From: Microglena sp. YARC
Lineage: Eukaryota; Chlorophyta; Chlorophyceae; Chlamydomonadales; Chlamydomonadaceae
Reading direction: 5' to 3'
Assembly: GCA_022414725.1 (NCBI GenBank)
Contig: CM039462.1
Coordinates: forward strand, 127,197,556 to 127,261,555
DNA length: 64,000 nt
The translations under genes and the position numbers were made by a program. Below the pieces are notes generated by a model, which made no database searches, was not told the origin of the DNA, and saw only the letters and a list, made by a program, of their open reading frames with translations. Shown one piece after another: positions 9,853 to 24,900 of the stretch; position 1 is the first letter of the stretch, and each line of letters begins with the position of its first letter.

Positions 9853-12800
9853 CAAACACCTATGAATTTTGACAAGGCACAACCCTGTTTTGAGAATTTT
9901 CATAGACACATCGGGCACCAGTCATTCTACAAGTATGAGCACAATTGCCGAATGAATCCGCTCAATGTCAAAATCCATACAAGTTCTAAAGGCACCAAGC
10001 TGACCTCTTAATTGCCTTTATTCATGTTTAATGTAATTCGTTCAATTCAAAGTAACATAAGAACCAATCCATTTCCATGAATATTTCGACAAGGCACAAC
10101 ACACTGTACCGACACAGTCTCACTCGGCACCACGATCACCCTTCAGGACAGTCACATGATGAATTTCCATTAAATTTATATTGCACTCATTAATGGATCA
10201 GTATGATTAATTGATTCATGTATTGACATACACAAGTGCTTGACATGACAAACAATCAGTGCTTGACAACCTGAATTTTGACAAGGACAACCCTGTTTTG
10301 AAGACACATCTCACTGCACACTCATCCTACAAAGTAAAGGCTGACAAGATCCAAAACAAAGTTTATGCCTACGCATCATTGATTAATTGTATTCAGTATG
10401 ACCTATGTGCACTTGACAAGGCTACCAGTAACATTACATCCAATAACAACCTATGAATTTGAACAGCACAACCCTGTTTGAAGGACCTGTATCTACAAGT
10501 AGGGCTGACCAATTGCCAATGAATTCGTCCAATTCCAAACATAAGTTCTATGCCAAGGAATCACTTAATTGATTCAGTATGAACATACACAAGTGCTTGG
10601 ACATGACAGTAACCATCCTACAATCAAGAACAACCTATGAATTTTGCTAGGGCACAACCCTGTTTGAAGGACAACACCATCTCACCTGCACCACGTCATC
10701 AATAGGGCTGACAATTATGCCAATGAATTCGTCAATTCAAACATAAGTTATGCCAAGGCATCATCCATTAATTGATTCAGTATGGACCATACACAAGTGC
10801 TTGACAATGCTACCAGTAACATTACAATCAAGAACAACCTATGAATTTGACAAGGCACAACCCTGTTTGAAGACACATCTCACTGCACAGCTCATCCTAC
10901 AAGTAGGGCTGACAATGCCAATGAATTCGTCAATTCACATAAGTTTATTTAGCCAAGGCATCATCCATTAATTGATTCAGTATGACCATACACAAGTGCT
11001 TGACAATACAGTAACATTACAATCAAGAACAACCTATGAATTTGACAAGGACAACCCTGTTTGAAGACAACATCTCACTGCACCAGTCATCCTACAAGTA
11101 GGGCTGACAAATTGCCAATGAATATCGTCAATTCAAACATAAGTTTTATGCCAAGCATCATCACATTAATTGATTCAGTAGACCATACACAAGTGCTTGA
11201 CATGACAGTAGACATTACAATCAGAAACAAGCCTATGAATTTGACAAGGCACAACCACTGTTTGAAGACACATTCACTGCACCAGTGACATCCCTACATA
11301 GTAGGGCTGACAATTGCCAATGAATTCGTCAATTCAAACAATTAAGTTCTATGCCAAGGCATCATCCATTAATTGATTCAGTTATGGCCATACACAAGTG
11401 CTTGACAATACAGTAAACATTACAATCAAGAACAACCTATGGATTTGACAAGGCACAACCCTGTTGTTGAAGACACATCTCACTGCACCACTTCATCCTA
11501 CAAGTAGGCGCTGACAATTGCGCAATGAATTCGTCAATTCAAACATAAGTTATGCAAGGCATTCATCCATTTAAATGATTCAGTAATGACCATACACAAA
11601 AGTGCTTTGACATGACGAGTAACATTAGCAATCAATGACAACCACCGTAGAACCACCACAAAGGCCACATTGACAAGGTTTGACACAGAACTACATCTGT
11701 GTGAAGACAACCATCTCATCCTACAAAGTAGGTCATCCTACATTGCCAAATGACCAAATGTCCAATTCCGTCATATTTCAAATCCAAGGCATCATCCAGT
11801 TAATTGATTCAGTGTGACATACTAGGCAAGTGCTTGACATGAGCAGTAACATTAGCATCGGAACAACCTATGATTGACAGGCACAACCCTGTTTGAAGAT
11901 CACATCTCACTGGGTCACCAGTCATCCTACAAGTAGGGCTGACAATTGGCCAGGATGAATTCGATCAATTCAAACATGAAGTTTTATGTCAAGGCAATCA
12001 TCCATTAATTGATTCAGTATGACATACACAAGTGCATTGACAATGACAGTAACAAATTACAATCTTGAACAACCTATGTTAATTTGACAAGGCAGCAAAC
12101 CCTTGTTTGAAAGACAATCTCAACTGCACCAGTCATCCCTACAAGTAGGGCTGACAATTGGCCAATGAATTCGTCAATTCAAAATAAGTTTATGCCAAGG
12201 CATCATCCATTAATTTGATTCAGTATGACCATACACAACGTGCTGACAAAGTTACCAAGTTAAATTACAATCAAAAACAATCTATGAAATTTGACAAGGC
12301 AAAACCCTTGTTTGAGACACTCTCCACTCACCAGTCATCCTTACAATAGGGCTGGACAATTGCCCGATTGAAATTCGTCAATTCAAACATAATTTTATGC
12401 CAAGGCATCATTCATTAATTGACCAGTAATGACCATACACAAGTGCTTTGATCCCATTAAATCAAGAGAAAACCTATGAAGTTTGACAGGCACAACGCCT
12501 GTTGGAAAGGGACAATTCTCATGCACCAAGTCATTCCTACAAGTGGGGCCTGACAATTGCCAATGAATCGTCCAATTCAAACATAAGTTTATGCCAAGGC
12601 ATATCCATTAATGATTCAGTATGACGCATACACAAGTGCTTGGACATGACAGTAACATTACAATCAAAGAACAACCTATAATTTGAACAAGGCGCAACCC
12701 TGTTTGAAGACACATCTCACTGTGCACAGTCATGCCTACAAGGTTAGGGCTGACAATTGCCCAATGAATTCGTCAATTCAAACATAAGTTTATGCCAAGC

Positions 12801-15800
12801 ATTCATCCATTAATATGAGTCAGTATGACCAACACAAGTGCTTGACAATACATGTAACATATACAATCAAGAACAAACCTTTGATTTGGACAAGCACAAC
12901 CCTGTTGAAGAACTCTCATGAACCAGTTCATCCTACAAGTAGGGCGCAATTGCAATGATTTCGTCAATTCAAACATAAGTTTATAGCAAGGCATCATCCA
13001 TTAAGTTGATTCAGTATGACCATTACACCAAGTCTTGACCCCATTTGACAAGATTAACCAAATTACCCAAAATTTTTTTTTTCAAGAACAACCTGAATCT
13101 TGACAAGGCACAACCCTGTTTGAAGACACATTCTCACTACCAGTATCCTACAAGTAGGGCTGAAAATTGCCAATGAATCGTGCAATTCAAAGCATAGTTA
13201 TTGCCAAGGCATCATCCATTAATTGATTCAGTATGACCATACACAAGTGAAATTGACATGAAGTAAACCATTAGCAATTCTAAGAAAACCTATGAATTTT
13301 GACAAGCACAACCCGTTTTGTCAAGAAGACACATCTTCAACTGCACAGTCATCCTACAAGTAGGCTGACAATTGCAATGAATTCGTCATTTCCTAAACAT
13401 TAAGTTTATGCCAAGGCATCATCCATTAATTAAAAGTATGACGCATACACAAGTGTCATGACTGACAGTAACATTACAAGTCAAGAACAAGCCTATGGAT
13501 TGACAAGCAAAACCATGTTTTGAAGACACATCTCCACTGCACAGTACCTTACAAGTAGGGCTGACAATTGCCAATGAATTCGTCATTCAACATAAGGGTT
13601 TATGTCTAACGTGCATCATCATGTAATTGTGTCAAGTAATTTTTTTGCCATACAACAAGTGCTTGACAATACGAGTAAGCATTACCAATTCTTGAACAAC
13701 CTATGATTTTGACAAGCACAACCTGTTTTGAAGACACATCCACTGCACCAGTCATCCTACAAGTAGGGGGCTGACAATTGCCAATGAATTCGTCAATTCA
13801 AACATAAGTTTATGCCAAGGCATCATCCCATTAATTGATTCAGTTATGACCATACACAAGTGCTTGACATGAGCAGTAACATTACAATCAAGACAACCTA
13901 TGAATTTGACAAGGCACAACCCTGTTTGAGAGACAATCCTCACTGCAACCAGTCATCCTACACAGAGGGCTGACCCATTGCCAATGGAATATCGTCAATA
14001 AACAATAATTATGCCAAGGCACTATCCATAATGATTCAGTAATGCCATACACAAAGTGTGACCAATACAGTAACATTACAATTCAAGAACAACCTATGGA
14101 TTTGAACAAGCACAACCTGTTTGAAGACACATCCATGACAACCAGTCAATTACAATAAGGGTCTGACAATTGCACAGAAACTTCGTCAATTCAAACATAA
14201 AGTTTATGCCAACAGCATCATCCATTAATTAGAATTCAGTCTACATACACAAGTGCTTGACATGACCGAGTAACATTTACAATCAAGAACAACCATGAAA
14301 TTTGACAAGGCCACAACCCTGTTTGAAAGACACATCTCACATGCAACCAGTATTCCTACAAAGTAGGGCTGACAAATTCGCCAATCGAATTTCGTCCAAC
14401 TTCAAACAATAAGTATATGCCAAAGATCATCATTAAATTAATTATCAGCTATGACCAATACACAAGTGCCTTGCACAAATACAAGTAACATTACAAATCA
14501 AGAAGAATCCTTAATGAATTTGACAAGCACCACCTGTTTGTAAAGACACATTCTCCACTGCACCAAGTTCTCCATACAAGAGGGCTGACACATTGCCAAT
14601 GAATTCCTCAATCAAACACTTAAAGTTTAGGCCAAGGCAATCAATCCACTAATTGATCTTCAGTATGGCCATACACACAAAGTGCTGACGTGACCAGTAA
14701 CATTACAATCAAGAACAACCTAATTGGATGACAGGGCACACCCTGTTTGACGACACCACTCCTCACCTTGCCACCAGCTCAATCAACAAGTAGGCGCATG
14801 AACACATTCAATAATTTCGCAATCTCAACATAAGTATTAATGTCAAAAGCATCATCCATTAAATTGATTCAGATCACTGGACCATACACAAGTTGCACTT
14901 GACAATACCAGTACACATTACAATCTTGAACAACCTCATAATATTGACAAGGCAACACCCTGTTTGAAGACACATCTCACTTGCACAACCAGTCATCCTA
15001 CAATTAGGCTGAACAATTTGCCATAAATTCATCAATTCAACATAGTTTTATGCCAAGGCATCATCATTAACTTGATTAAGTAGACAATACACAATTGTGC
15101 TGACCATGACCAGTACATGTAGACAATGACAAAGAAAGCAACCCTCATCGAACTTTGACCAAGTCACACACCTGTGTCCTTGTTCGAAGACAGCATCTCA
15201 CCTTGCACCAGTCAATCTACAAGTAGGTGAATGCAATGAACTTCGCCAATTCAACCCTAAGTTTATGCCAAAGAGGGCTATCAATCCATTAATTTCGATT
15301 CAGTATGACCTACCACACAGTGACTTGACATGACACTATAACAATGTACAAATCAAAGAACCAACCTAGATTTAAAGGCACAACCCTTGTTTGAACAGAC
15401 AGCAGCTCTAAAAAACTGCGACCAGTCATCCCATAGATAGGCTGAAATTGCCAAGATGAATCGTATGTCAAACATAAGTTTATGTCCAAGGCATCATCCC
15501 ATTAATTATTCAGTCAATGACCCATACACAATGACTTGACAAATTACCAGTAACATTACAACTCAAGAACTATGTTTACAAGCACGCAACCCTGTTTCAC
15601 AACATCCATCTGGCACCAGGTCATCCTACAAGTACGCGCTTGACAATTCGCAATGAATTCGTCAAATTCAAACATAAGTTTAATGCCAAAACACCGCATC
15701 ATCCATAAGTTGATCAGTGATATACACAAGTCGCTTGACATGACAGTAAACATTCACAATCACAGAAAAACCTATGAAATATTGGACAAGGACAACCCTG

Positions 15801-17933
15801 TTTGAAGACACATCTGAACCTGCACCAGCTATGCCTAGACAAGTTAGGGCTGACACATTGCCCAATGAATTACGTCAATTCAAACACTAACGTTTATGCC
15901 AAGCTATCCATCCATTAATTGATTCAGATAGATGACCACTACACAAGTGCTTGACATGACTAGTAACATTACACATTCAAGAACAAGACCTGATGGAAAG
16001 TTTGAACAAGCACCAACCCTGTCTGAAAGACAATCTCACTGCACCAGTCATCCTACAAGTGAGGGGCTGACACATTGCCACATGACATTCTTCAATCAAA
16101 CTACATAAGTTTTATTCCAAGGATCATCATTAATTGATTCAGTATCGGCCATACACAAGTGTTGACAGATACCATAGTAGTAACATTCCACAATCAAGAA
16201 CAACCTTGATGATTTGACAAGGCACTAAACCCTGTTTGACAGGACACATCTCACATGCACCAGTCATCCTACAATTAGGCTGACAATTGCCAATGAAATT
16301 CGCTCAATTCAAACATACAGTATTATGCCAAAAGGGCATCGATTCCATTCAATTGATCAGATATGACCATACACAAGTGCTGACATGACTAGTAACATTA
16401 CCAATCAAGAAAACCTATCGAATCTTGAACGAAGCACAACCCGTTTGAAGACACAATGCTCACATACCAGTCATCCTACAAAGTAGGCTGACACATTAGC
16501 CAATGAGAATTACGTCAATTCAAACATAAGTTCTTGCCAAACGCATCATCATTCAGATTGATTCAGATGCAATGACCAATACACAATTGCTATGACATCG
16601 ACCGAGTAACAAATTACAATACGAAAGAACACACCTATGAATTTGGACAAGCAAAAACCCCTGTTTGAGGACACATCTCACTGCACAGTCAATCCTACAA
16701 AGTATGCGCTACAATTGCCAATCCGAATATTCGTCATTCACAACATAAGGTTTATGCCAACAGGCATCATCCAAACATTTGATTCAACGTTATGGCCATA
16801 AACCAACAGTGCTTGACACATACCAGTAACATTACAATCCAGAACAAACCTTGGATTCTGACAAGCACAACACCTGTTTGAAGACAATCTCACCTGCACC
16901 AGCTCATCCTTACAAGTCGGGCTGACAATTGCCAATGAATTCGTCACATTCAAAATAAGTTATGCAAGCATCATCACATTAATGATCAGTAATGGACATA
17001 CACAAGTGCTTGACATGACAAGTGTAACACTTACATCAAGAACAACCTAATCGCAACTTGACAAGCACAACCCTGTTTGCAAGACCACATCTCACTGCAC
17101 ACAGTCAATCCCTACAAAGTAGGGCTGACAATTGCCACATGAATTCTGTCAATTCAAACATAGTTCTATGCCAACGGCAATCATCATTAATTGATTCAGT
17201 ATGACATACACAAGTGCTTGACATGACCAGTAAACAATTACAATCAAGAACACACACTATTGATTTGGGAAAGGCCACAACCCTGTTTTGAACGACAAAT
17301 CTCACTCTCTGACACAGTCATCCTACGAAGCTCTAGAGGCTGACAATTGCCAACTGAACTTCGCTACGAATTCAACTAAGATTTCATGCCAAGCGATCAT
17401 ACCAAGTTATTGATTCAGTATATGACCATACCACAAGGTGCTTCGACTATGACAGTAACATTACAATCAAGAACAAACTATTGAGGTTGACAAGGCACAA
17501 CCCTGTTCTGAAGGCACATCTTCACCTGCACCAGTCATCCTACATAGTAAGCGCTGACACATTCGCCAATGAATTCGTCAATTCAACATACACGTTTCAT
17601 GCCAAGCCATATCATTAATTTGATTCCAGTATGACCAACACAACGTGCTATGACATGACATAACATTAAATCAAGAACAACCTATGATTTCGATCTAAGA
17701 CACAACCCTGTTTTGAGACAGCATCTCACTTGCACCAGTCACTCCTAGCAATTACGGGCTGACATATGCAATAGAATTCTCAATTCAAACATAAGTTTAA
17801 GCCAAGCACATCATCCATTAACAATTTGATATCAGTGATGACCATACACAAGTGCTTGACAATACATAACTTACAATCAAAGACAACCTATGAATTTTGA
17901 CAAGCGACCAACCCTTGGTTATCTCTCTCTTTT
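9853..17933. repeat. ~195-bp satellite array
   Basis: About 40 tandem copies. Landmarks in order are ATTGATTCAGTATGACCATA, CACAAGTGCTTGACA, ACCTATGAATTTGACAAGGC, TACAAGTAGGGCTGACAATT and TTATGCCAAGGCATCATCC. The first copies (to about 10250) are diverged. From about 11500 rightward, units carry many single-base insertions and deletions, increasing toward the gap at 17934. The pattern is dominated by indels rather than substitutions, which looks like unpolished long-read sequence, not biological decay. No genes are seen in it. Confidence 0.92.
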
Positions 17934-18933
17934 NNNNNNNNNNNNNNNNNNNNNNNNNNNNNNNNNNNNNNNNNNNNNNNNNNNNNNNNNNNNNNNNNNN
18001 NNNNNNNNNNNNNNNNNNNNNNNNNNNNNNNNNNNNNNNNNNNNNNNNNNNNNNNNNNNNNNNNNNNNNNNNNNNNNNNNNNNNNNNNNNNNNNNNNNNN
18101 NNNNNNNNNNNNNNNNNNNNNNNNNNNNNNNNNNNNNNNNNNNNNNNNNNNNNNNNNNNNNNNNNNNNNNNNNNNNNNNNNNNNNNNNNNNNNNNNNNNN
18201 NNNNNNNNNNNNNNNNNNNNNNNNNNNNNNNNNNNNNNNNNNNNNNNNNNNNNNNNNNNNNNNNNNNNNNNNNNNNNNNNNNNNNNNNNNNNNNNNNNNN
18301 NNNNNNNNNNNNNNNNNNNNNNNNNNNNNNNNNNNNNNNNNNNNNNNNNNNNNNNNNNNNNNNNNNNNNNNNNNNNNNNNNNNNNNNNNNNNNNNNNNNN
18401 NNNNNNNNNNNNNNNNNNNNNNNNNNNNNNNNNNNNNNNNNNNNNNNNNNNNNNNNNNNNNNNNNNNNNNNNNNNNNNNNNNNNNNNNNNNNNNNNNNNN
18501 NNNNNNNNNNNNNNNNNNNNNNNNNNNNNNNNNNNNNNNNNNNNNNNNNNNNNNNNNNNNNNNNNNNNNNNNNNNNNNNNNNNNNNNNNNNNNNNNNNNN
18601 NNNNNNNNNNNNNNNNNNNNNNNNNNNNNNNNNNNNNNNNNNNNNNNNNNNNNNNNNNNNNNNNNNNNNNNNNNNNNNNNNNNNNNNNNNNNNNNNNNNN
18701 NNNNNNNNNNNNNNNNNNNNNNNNNNNNNNNNNNNNNNNNNNNNNNNNNNNNNNNNNNNNNNNNNNNNNNNNNNNNNNNNNNNNNNNNNNNNNNNNNNNN
18801 NNNNNNNNNNNNNNNNNNNNNNNNNNNNNNNNNNNNNNNNNNNNNNNNNNNNNNNNNNNNNNNNNNNNNNNNNNNNNNNNNNNNNNNNNNNNNNNNNNNN
18901 NNNNNNNNNNNNNNNNNNNNNNNNNNNNNNNNN
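17934..18933. other. Scaffold gap, exactly 1000 N
   Basis: A run of exactly 1000 Ns, the usual placeholder for a gap of unknown size. It separates the 195-bp satellite from the 100-bp satellite, so the true distance and adjacency of the two arrays are unknown. Open frames reported across it are meaningless. Confidence 0.99.

Positions 18934-18966
<33 letters not shown>
18934..18966. repeat. 33-nt poly(A) run at the gap edge
   Basis: A pure A run immediately right of the N block, followed by T- and G-homopolymer-rich sequence (19013-19070). It probably reflects low-quality contig-end sequence. Confidence 0.8.
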
Positions 18967-18969
<3 letters not shown>

Positions 18970-21900
18970 AAAAGAGGAAAGAATAATCCCAACTAAACCC
19001 TGTTTGGGTTGGTTTTTTTTTTTTTTTGGGTTTGGGGGGTGGGTTGATTGTGGTGGGTTTTTTCTTTTGTGGGGAACAAAAAGCAAAAGGGGATCGAACC
19101 AAACTAAAAAAACCCATTTCTTGTAATGTCCCAGGCCGGGAATCCAAAAAACTTACCTGTGGGTTTGGGGTTTTGGGGGGTTTTGGGTGTTTGATTGGGT
19201 TGGTGGTTCTTGTGGACAGCAAAAGGATCCGCGACACTAAGGCCCCAGCATTCTGTATGTCCAGGCCCCGGGAATCAAACTGACTGTGGGTTGGTTTTGG
19301 GGTTTTTTTGGTGGTGGGTTGGGGTGTGGGTTCTTGTTGACAGCAAAGGATCCGACATCTAAAGCCATTCTGGTTATGTCAGGCCGGGAATTCACTAACG
19401 TGGGTTGGGTTTTGGGTTTGGTGTGTTGTGTGGTGGGTTCTTGTGACAGCAAAGGATCCCGATCAACTAAGCCATTCTGTATGTCAGGCCGGGAATCTAC
19501 TACCCTTGTGGGGTTTGGGTTTGGGTTTGGTGTGTGGGTGTGTTTTGGTGACAGCAAGAATCCGACACTAAGCCATTTCTGTCAGGCCGGAATCACTACC
19601 TTGGGTTGGGTTCTGGGTTGGTGTGGAGGAGGCTGTGTTCTTGTGACAGCAAAGGATCCGACACTAGCCATTCTGTTAAATGTCACGCCGTATCATACCT
19701 GTGGTTGGGTTTGGGTTTGGTGTGGGTTGGGTTGGTTCTTGTCAGGCAAAGGATCGACACCTAGCCATTCTGTATTCAGTGCCTGGGGAATTCACTACCT
19801 GTGGTGTGATGGGTGTTGGGTTTGGTGGTGGTTTCGGGAGTGTTGTTCTTTGTTGAAGCCAGCAAAGGATCCGCCCACTAAGCCATTTCATGTAATTGTC
19901 GATTGTCCGGGAATCGAGCTAGCTCGTGTGTGGGGTTTTGCAGGTTTGGTTTAGCGTGGTGGTTGTGGTGGGTTCTGAAGTAAACTCAGTAGCAACGGAA
20001 TACCGACACTAAAGTGTTGCCATGTTCATGTCAGACGGGCAACAGTAGACCGTCGTGTGGGGTTCTGGAGTTTGGAGTTAGGTGTGATTTTGGTTCTTGG
20101 TGACAGCAAAGGAGCGTCGGCGACACTAAGCCATTATATCTGTATTGTCAGCTCCACCGGTCGCAGTGTGTCAGTGGCGCGGGATCACTTACCTTGACTG
20201 TAGGGTTGGGTTTGGGTTTTGGGTTATGGATGGTTGTTGGGGTGTGTGTTCTTTTGCGATGTTCCGATGTAAGCCATTCTGTATGGGAGCCGGGAATGTC
20301 ACTACCGTGTGGGTTGGTTGATGGTTTGTGCTTTATAGGTTTGGGTGTGGTTCTTGGTGACAGCAAAGGATCGTGACGAACATTCTGTATGTGGCTTGTG
20401 GTTGGGTTTGGGTTTGGTGTGGTTGGGTGTGCTTACTTGTGACAGCAAAGGATCCGACATCTAAGCCATTCTGTATGTCAGGCCGGGAAATCACTACCCG
20501 TGGGTTGGTTTTGGGTGTTGGTGTGGGTTTGGGTTGTGGTTCTTGTGACAGCAAGATCCGACACTAAGCCATTTGTATGTGGGAATCACTAACCCTGTGG
20601 TTGGGTTGGGGTTTGGTGTGGTTGGGGTGTGGGTTCTTGTGACAGCAAGGATCCGACACTAAGCCATTCTGTATGTCAGGCCGGGAATCACTACCTGTGG
20701 GTTGGGTTTGGGTTTGTGTGTGGTTGGGTGTGGTTCTTGTGACAGCAAAGGATCCGACACTAAGCCCTGTCAGGCCGTTTCACTACCTGGTGGGTTGGGT
20801 TTGGGTTTTGGTGTGTTGGGTGTGGGTTCTTGTGACAGCAAAGGATCCGACACTAAGCCATTCTGTATGTCAGGCCGGGAATCACTACCTGTGGGTTGGG
20901 TTTGGGTTTGGGTGTGGTTGGGTGTGGTTCTTGTGACAGCAAAGGATCCGTACACTAAGCCATTCTGTATGTCAGGCCGGGAATCACTACTGTGGGTTGG
21001 GTTGGGTTTGGTGTGGTTGGGTGTGGTTCTTGTGACAGCAAAGGATCCGACACTAAGCATGTCTGTATGTCAGGCCGGGAACACTACCTGTGGGTTGGGT
21101 TTGGGTTTGGTGTGGGTTGGGTGTGGTTCTTGGTGACAGCAAAAGGAATCCGACACTAAGCCATTCTGTATGTCAGGCCGGGAATCACTACCTGTGGGTT
21201 GGGTTTGGGTTTGTGTGGTTGGTGTTGGTTCCTTGTGACAGCAAATATCCGACACTAAGCCATTCTGTATGTCAGGCCGGGAATCACTACCTGTGGGTTG
21301 GTTTGGGTTTGGGTGTGGTTGGGTGTGGTTCTTGTGACAGCAAAGGATCCGACACTAAGCCATTCTGTATGTCAGGCCGGGAATCACTACCTGTGGTTGG
21401 GTTTGGGTTTGGTGTGGTTGGGTGTGGTTCTTGTGACAGCAAAGGATCCGACCACTAAGCCATTCTGTATGTCAGGCCGGGAATCACTACCTGTGGGTTG
21501 GGTTTGGGTTTGGTGTGGTTGGGTGTGGTTCTTGTGACAGCAAAGGATCCGACACTAAGCCATTCTGTATGTCAGGCCGGGAATCACTACCTTTGGTTTG
21601 GTTTGGGTTTGGGTTGGGTGTGGTTCTTGTGACAGCAAAGGATCCGACACTAAGCCATTCTGTATGTCAGGCCGGGAATCACTACCTGTGGGTTGGGTTT
21701 GGGTTTGGTGTGGTTGGGTGTGGTTCTTGTGACAGCAAAGGATCCGACACTAAGCCATTCTGTAATGTCAGGCCGGGAATCACTACCTGTGGGTTGGGTT
21801 TGGGTTTGGTGTGGTTGGGTGTGGTTCTTGTGACAGCAAAGGATCCGACACTAAGCCATTCTGTATGTCAGGCCGGGAATCACTACCTGTGGGTTGGGTT

Positions 21901-24900
21901 TGGGTTTGGTGTGGTTGGGTGTGTTCTTGTGACAGCAAAGGATCCGACACTAAGCCATTCTGTATGTCAGGCCGGGAATCACTACCTGTGGGTTGGGTTT
22001 GGGTTTGGTGTGGTTGGGTGTGGTTCTTGTGACAGCAAAGGATCCGACACTAAGCCATTCTGTATGTCAGGCCGGGAATCACTACCTGTGGGTTGGGTTT
22101 GGGTTTGGTGTGGTTGGGTGTGGTTCTTGTGACAGCAAAGGATCCGACATAAGCCATTCTGTATGTCAGGCCGGGAATCACTACCTGTGGTTGGGTTTGG
22201 GTTTGGTGTGGTTGGGTGTGGTTCTTGTGACAGCAAAGGATCCGACACTAAGCCATTCTGTATGTCAGGCCGGGAATCACTACCTGTGGGTTGGGTTTGG
22301 GTTTGGTGTGGTTGGGTGTGGTTCTTGTGACAGCAAAGGATCCGACACTAAGCCATTCTGTATGTCAGGCCGGGAATCACTACCTGTGGGTTGGGTTTGG
22401 GTTTGGTGTGGTTGGGTGTGGTTCTTGTGACAGCAAAGGATCCGACACTAAGCCATTCTGTATGTCAGGCCGGGAATCACTACCTGTGGGTTGGGTTTGG
22501 GTTTGGTGTGGTTGGGTGTGGTTCTTGTGACAGCAAAGGATCCGACACTAAGCCATTCTGTATGTCAGGCCGGGAATCACTACCTGTGGGTTGGGTTTGG
22601 GTTTGGTGTGGTTGGGTGTGGTTCTTGTGACAGCAAAGGATCCGACACTAAGCCATTCTGTATGTCAGGCCGGGAATCACTACCTGTGGGTTGGGTTTGG
22701 GTTTGGTGTGGTTGGGTGTGGTTCTTGTGACAGCAAAGGATCCGACACTAAGCCATTCTGTATGTCAGGCCGGGAATCACTACCTGTGGGTTGGGTTTGG
22801 GTTTGGTGTGGTTGGGTGTGGTTCTTGTGACAGCAAAGGATCCGACACTAAGCCATTCTGTATGTCAGGCCGGGAATCACTACCTGTGGGTTGGGTTTGG
22901 GTTTGGTGTGGTTGGGTGTGGTTCTTGTGACAGCAAAGGATCCGACACTAAGCCATTCTGTATGTCAGGCCGGGAATCACTACCTGTGGGTTGGGTTTGG
23001 GTTTGGTGTGGTTGGGTGTGGTTCTTGTGACAGCAAAGGATCCGACACTAAGCCATTCTGTATGTCAGGCCGGGAATCACTACCTGTGGGTTGGGTTTGG
23101 GTTTGGTGTGGTTGGGTGTGGTTCTTGTGACAGCAAAGGATCCGACACTAAGCCATTCTGTATGTCAGGCCGGGAATCACTACCTGTGGGTTGGGTTTGG
23201 GTTTGGTGTGGTTGGGTGTGGTTCTTGTGACAGCAAAGGATCCGACACTAAGCCATTCTGTATGTCAGGCCGGGAATCACTACCTGTGGGTTGGGTTTGG
23301 GTTTGGTGTGGTTGGGTGTGGTTCTTGTGACAGCAAAGGATCCGACACTAAGCCATTCTGTATGTCAGGCCGGGAATCACTACCTGTGGGTTGGGTTTGG
23401 GTTTGGTGTGGTTGGGTGTGGTTCTTGTGACAGCAAAGGATCCGACACTAAGCCATTCTGTATGTCAGGCCGGGAATCACTACCTGTGGGTTGGGTTTGG
23501 GTTTGGTGTGGTTGGGTGTGGTTCTTGTGACAGCAAAGGATCCGACACTAAGCCATTCTGTATGTCAGGCCGGGAATCACTACCTGTGGGTTGGGTTTGG
23601 GTTTGGTGTGGTTGGGTGTGGTTCTTGTGACAGCAAAGGATCCGACACTAAGCCATTCTGTATGTCAGGCCGGGAATCACTACCTGTGGGTTGGGTTTGG
23701 GTTTGGTGTGGTTGGGTGTGGTTCTTGTGACAGCAAAGGATCCGACACTAAGCCATTCTGTATGTCAGGCCGGGAATCACTACCTGTGGGTTGGGTTTGG
23801 GTTTGGTGTGGTTGGGTGTGGTTCTTGTGACAGCAAAGGATCCGACACTAAGCCATTCTGTATGTCAGGCCGGGAATCACTACCTGTGGGTTGGGTTTGG
23901 GTTTGGTGTGGTTGGGTGTGGTTCTTGTGACAGCAAAGGATCCGACACTAAGCCATTCTGTATGTCAGGCCGGGAATCACTACCTGTGGGTTGGGTTTGG
24001 GTTTGGTGTGGTTGGGTGTGGTTCTTGTGACAGCAAAGGATCCGACACTAAGCCATTCTGTATGTCAGGCCGGGAATCACTACCTGTGGGTTGGGTTTGG
24101 GTTTGGTGTGGTTGGGTGTGGTTCTTGTGACAGCAAAGGATCCGACACTAAGCCATTCTGTATGTCAGGCCGGGAATCACTACCTGTGGGTTGGGTTTGG
24201 GTTTGGTGTGGTTGGGTGTGGTTCTTGTGACAGCAAAGGATCCGACACTAAGCCATTCTGTATGTCAGGCCGGGAATCACTACCTGTGGGTTGGGTTTGG
24301 GTTTGGTGTGGTTGGGTGTGGTTCTTGTGACAGCAAAGGATCCGACACTAAGCCATTCTGTATGTCAGGCCGGGAATCACTACCTGTGGGTTGGGTTTGG
24401 GTTTGGTGTGGTTGGGTGTGGTTCTTGTGACAGCAAAGGATCCGACACTAAGCCATTCTGTATGTCAGGCCGGGAATCACTACCTGTGGGTTGGGTTTGG
24501 GTTTGGTGTGGTTGGGTGTGGTTCTTGTGACAGCAAAGGATCCGACACTAAGCCATTCTGTATGTCAGGCCGGGAATCACTACCTGTGGGTTGGGTTTGG
24601 GTTTGGTGTGGTTGGGTGTGGTTCTTGTGACAGCAAAGGATCCGACACTAAGCCATTCTGTATGTCAGGCCGGGAATCACTACCTGTGGGTTGGGTTTGG
24701 GTTTGGTGTGGTTGGGTGTGGTTCTTGTGACAGCAAAGGATCCGACACTAAGCCATTCTGTATGTCAGGCCGGGAATCACTACCTGTGGGTTGGGTTTGG
24801 GTTTGGTGTGGTTGGGTGTGGTTCTTGTGACAGCAAAGGATCCGACACTAAGCCATTCTGTATGTCAGGCCGGGAATCACTACCTGTGGGTTGGGTTTGG

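Noticed and set aside
17818..19237. Long open frames across 17.8-19.2 kb
   Set aside because: They consist almost wholly of the 1000-N gap plus poly(A)/T sequence.
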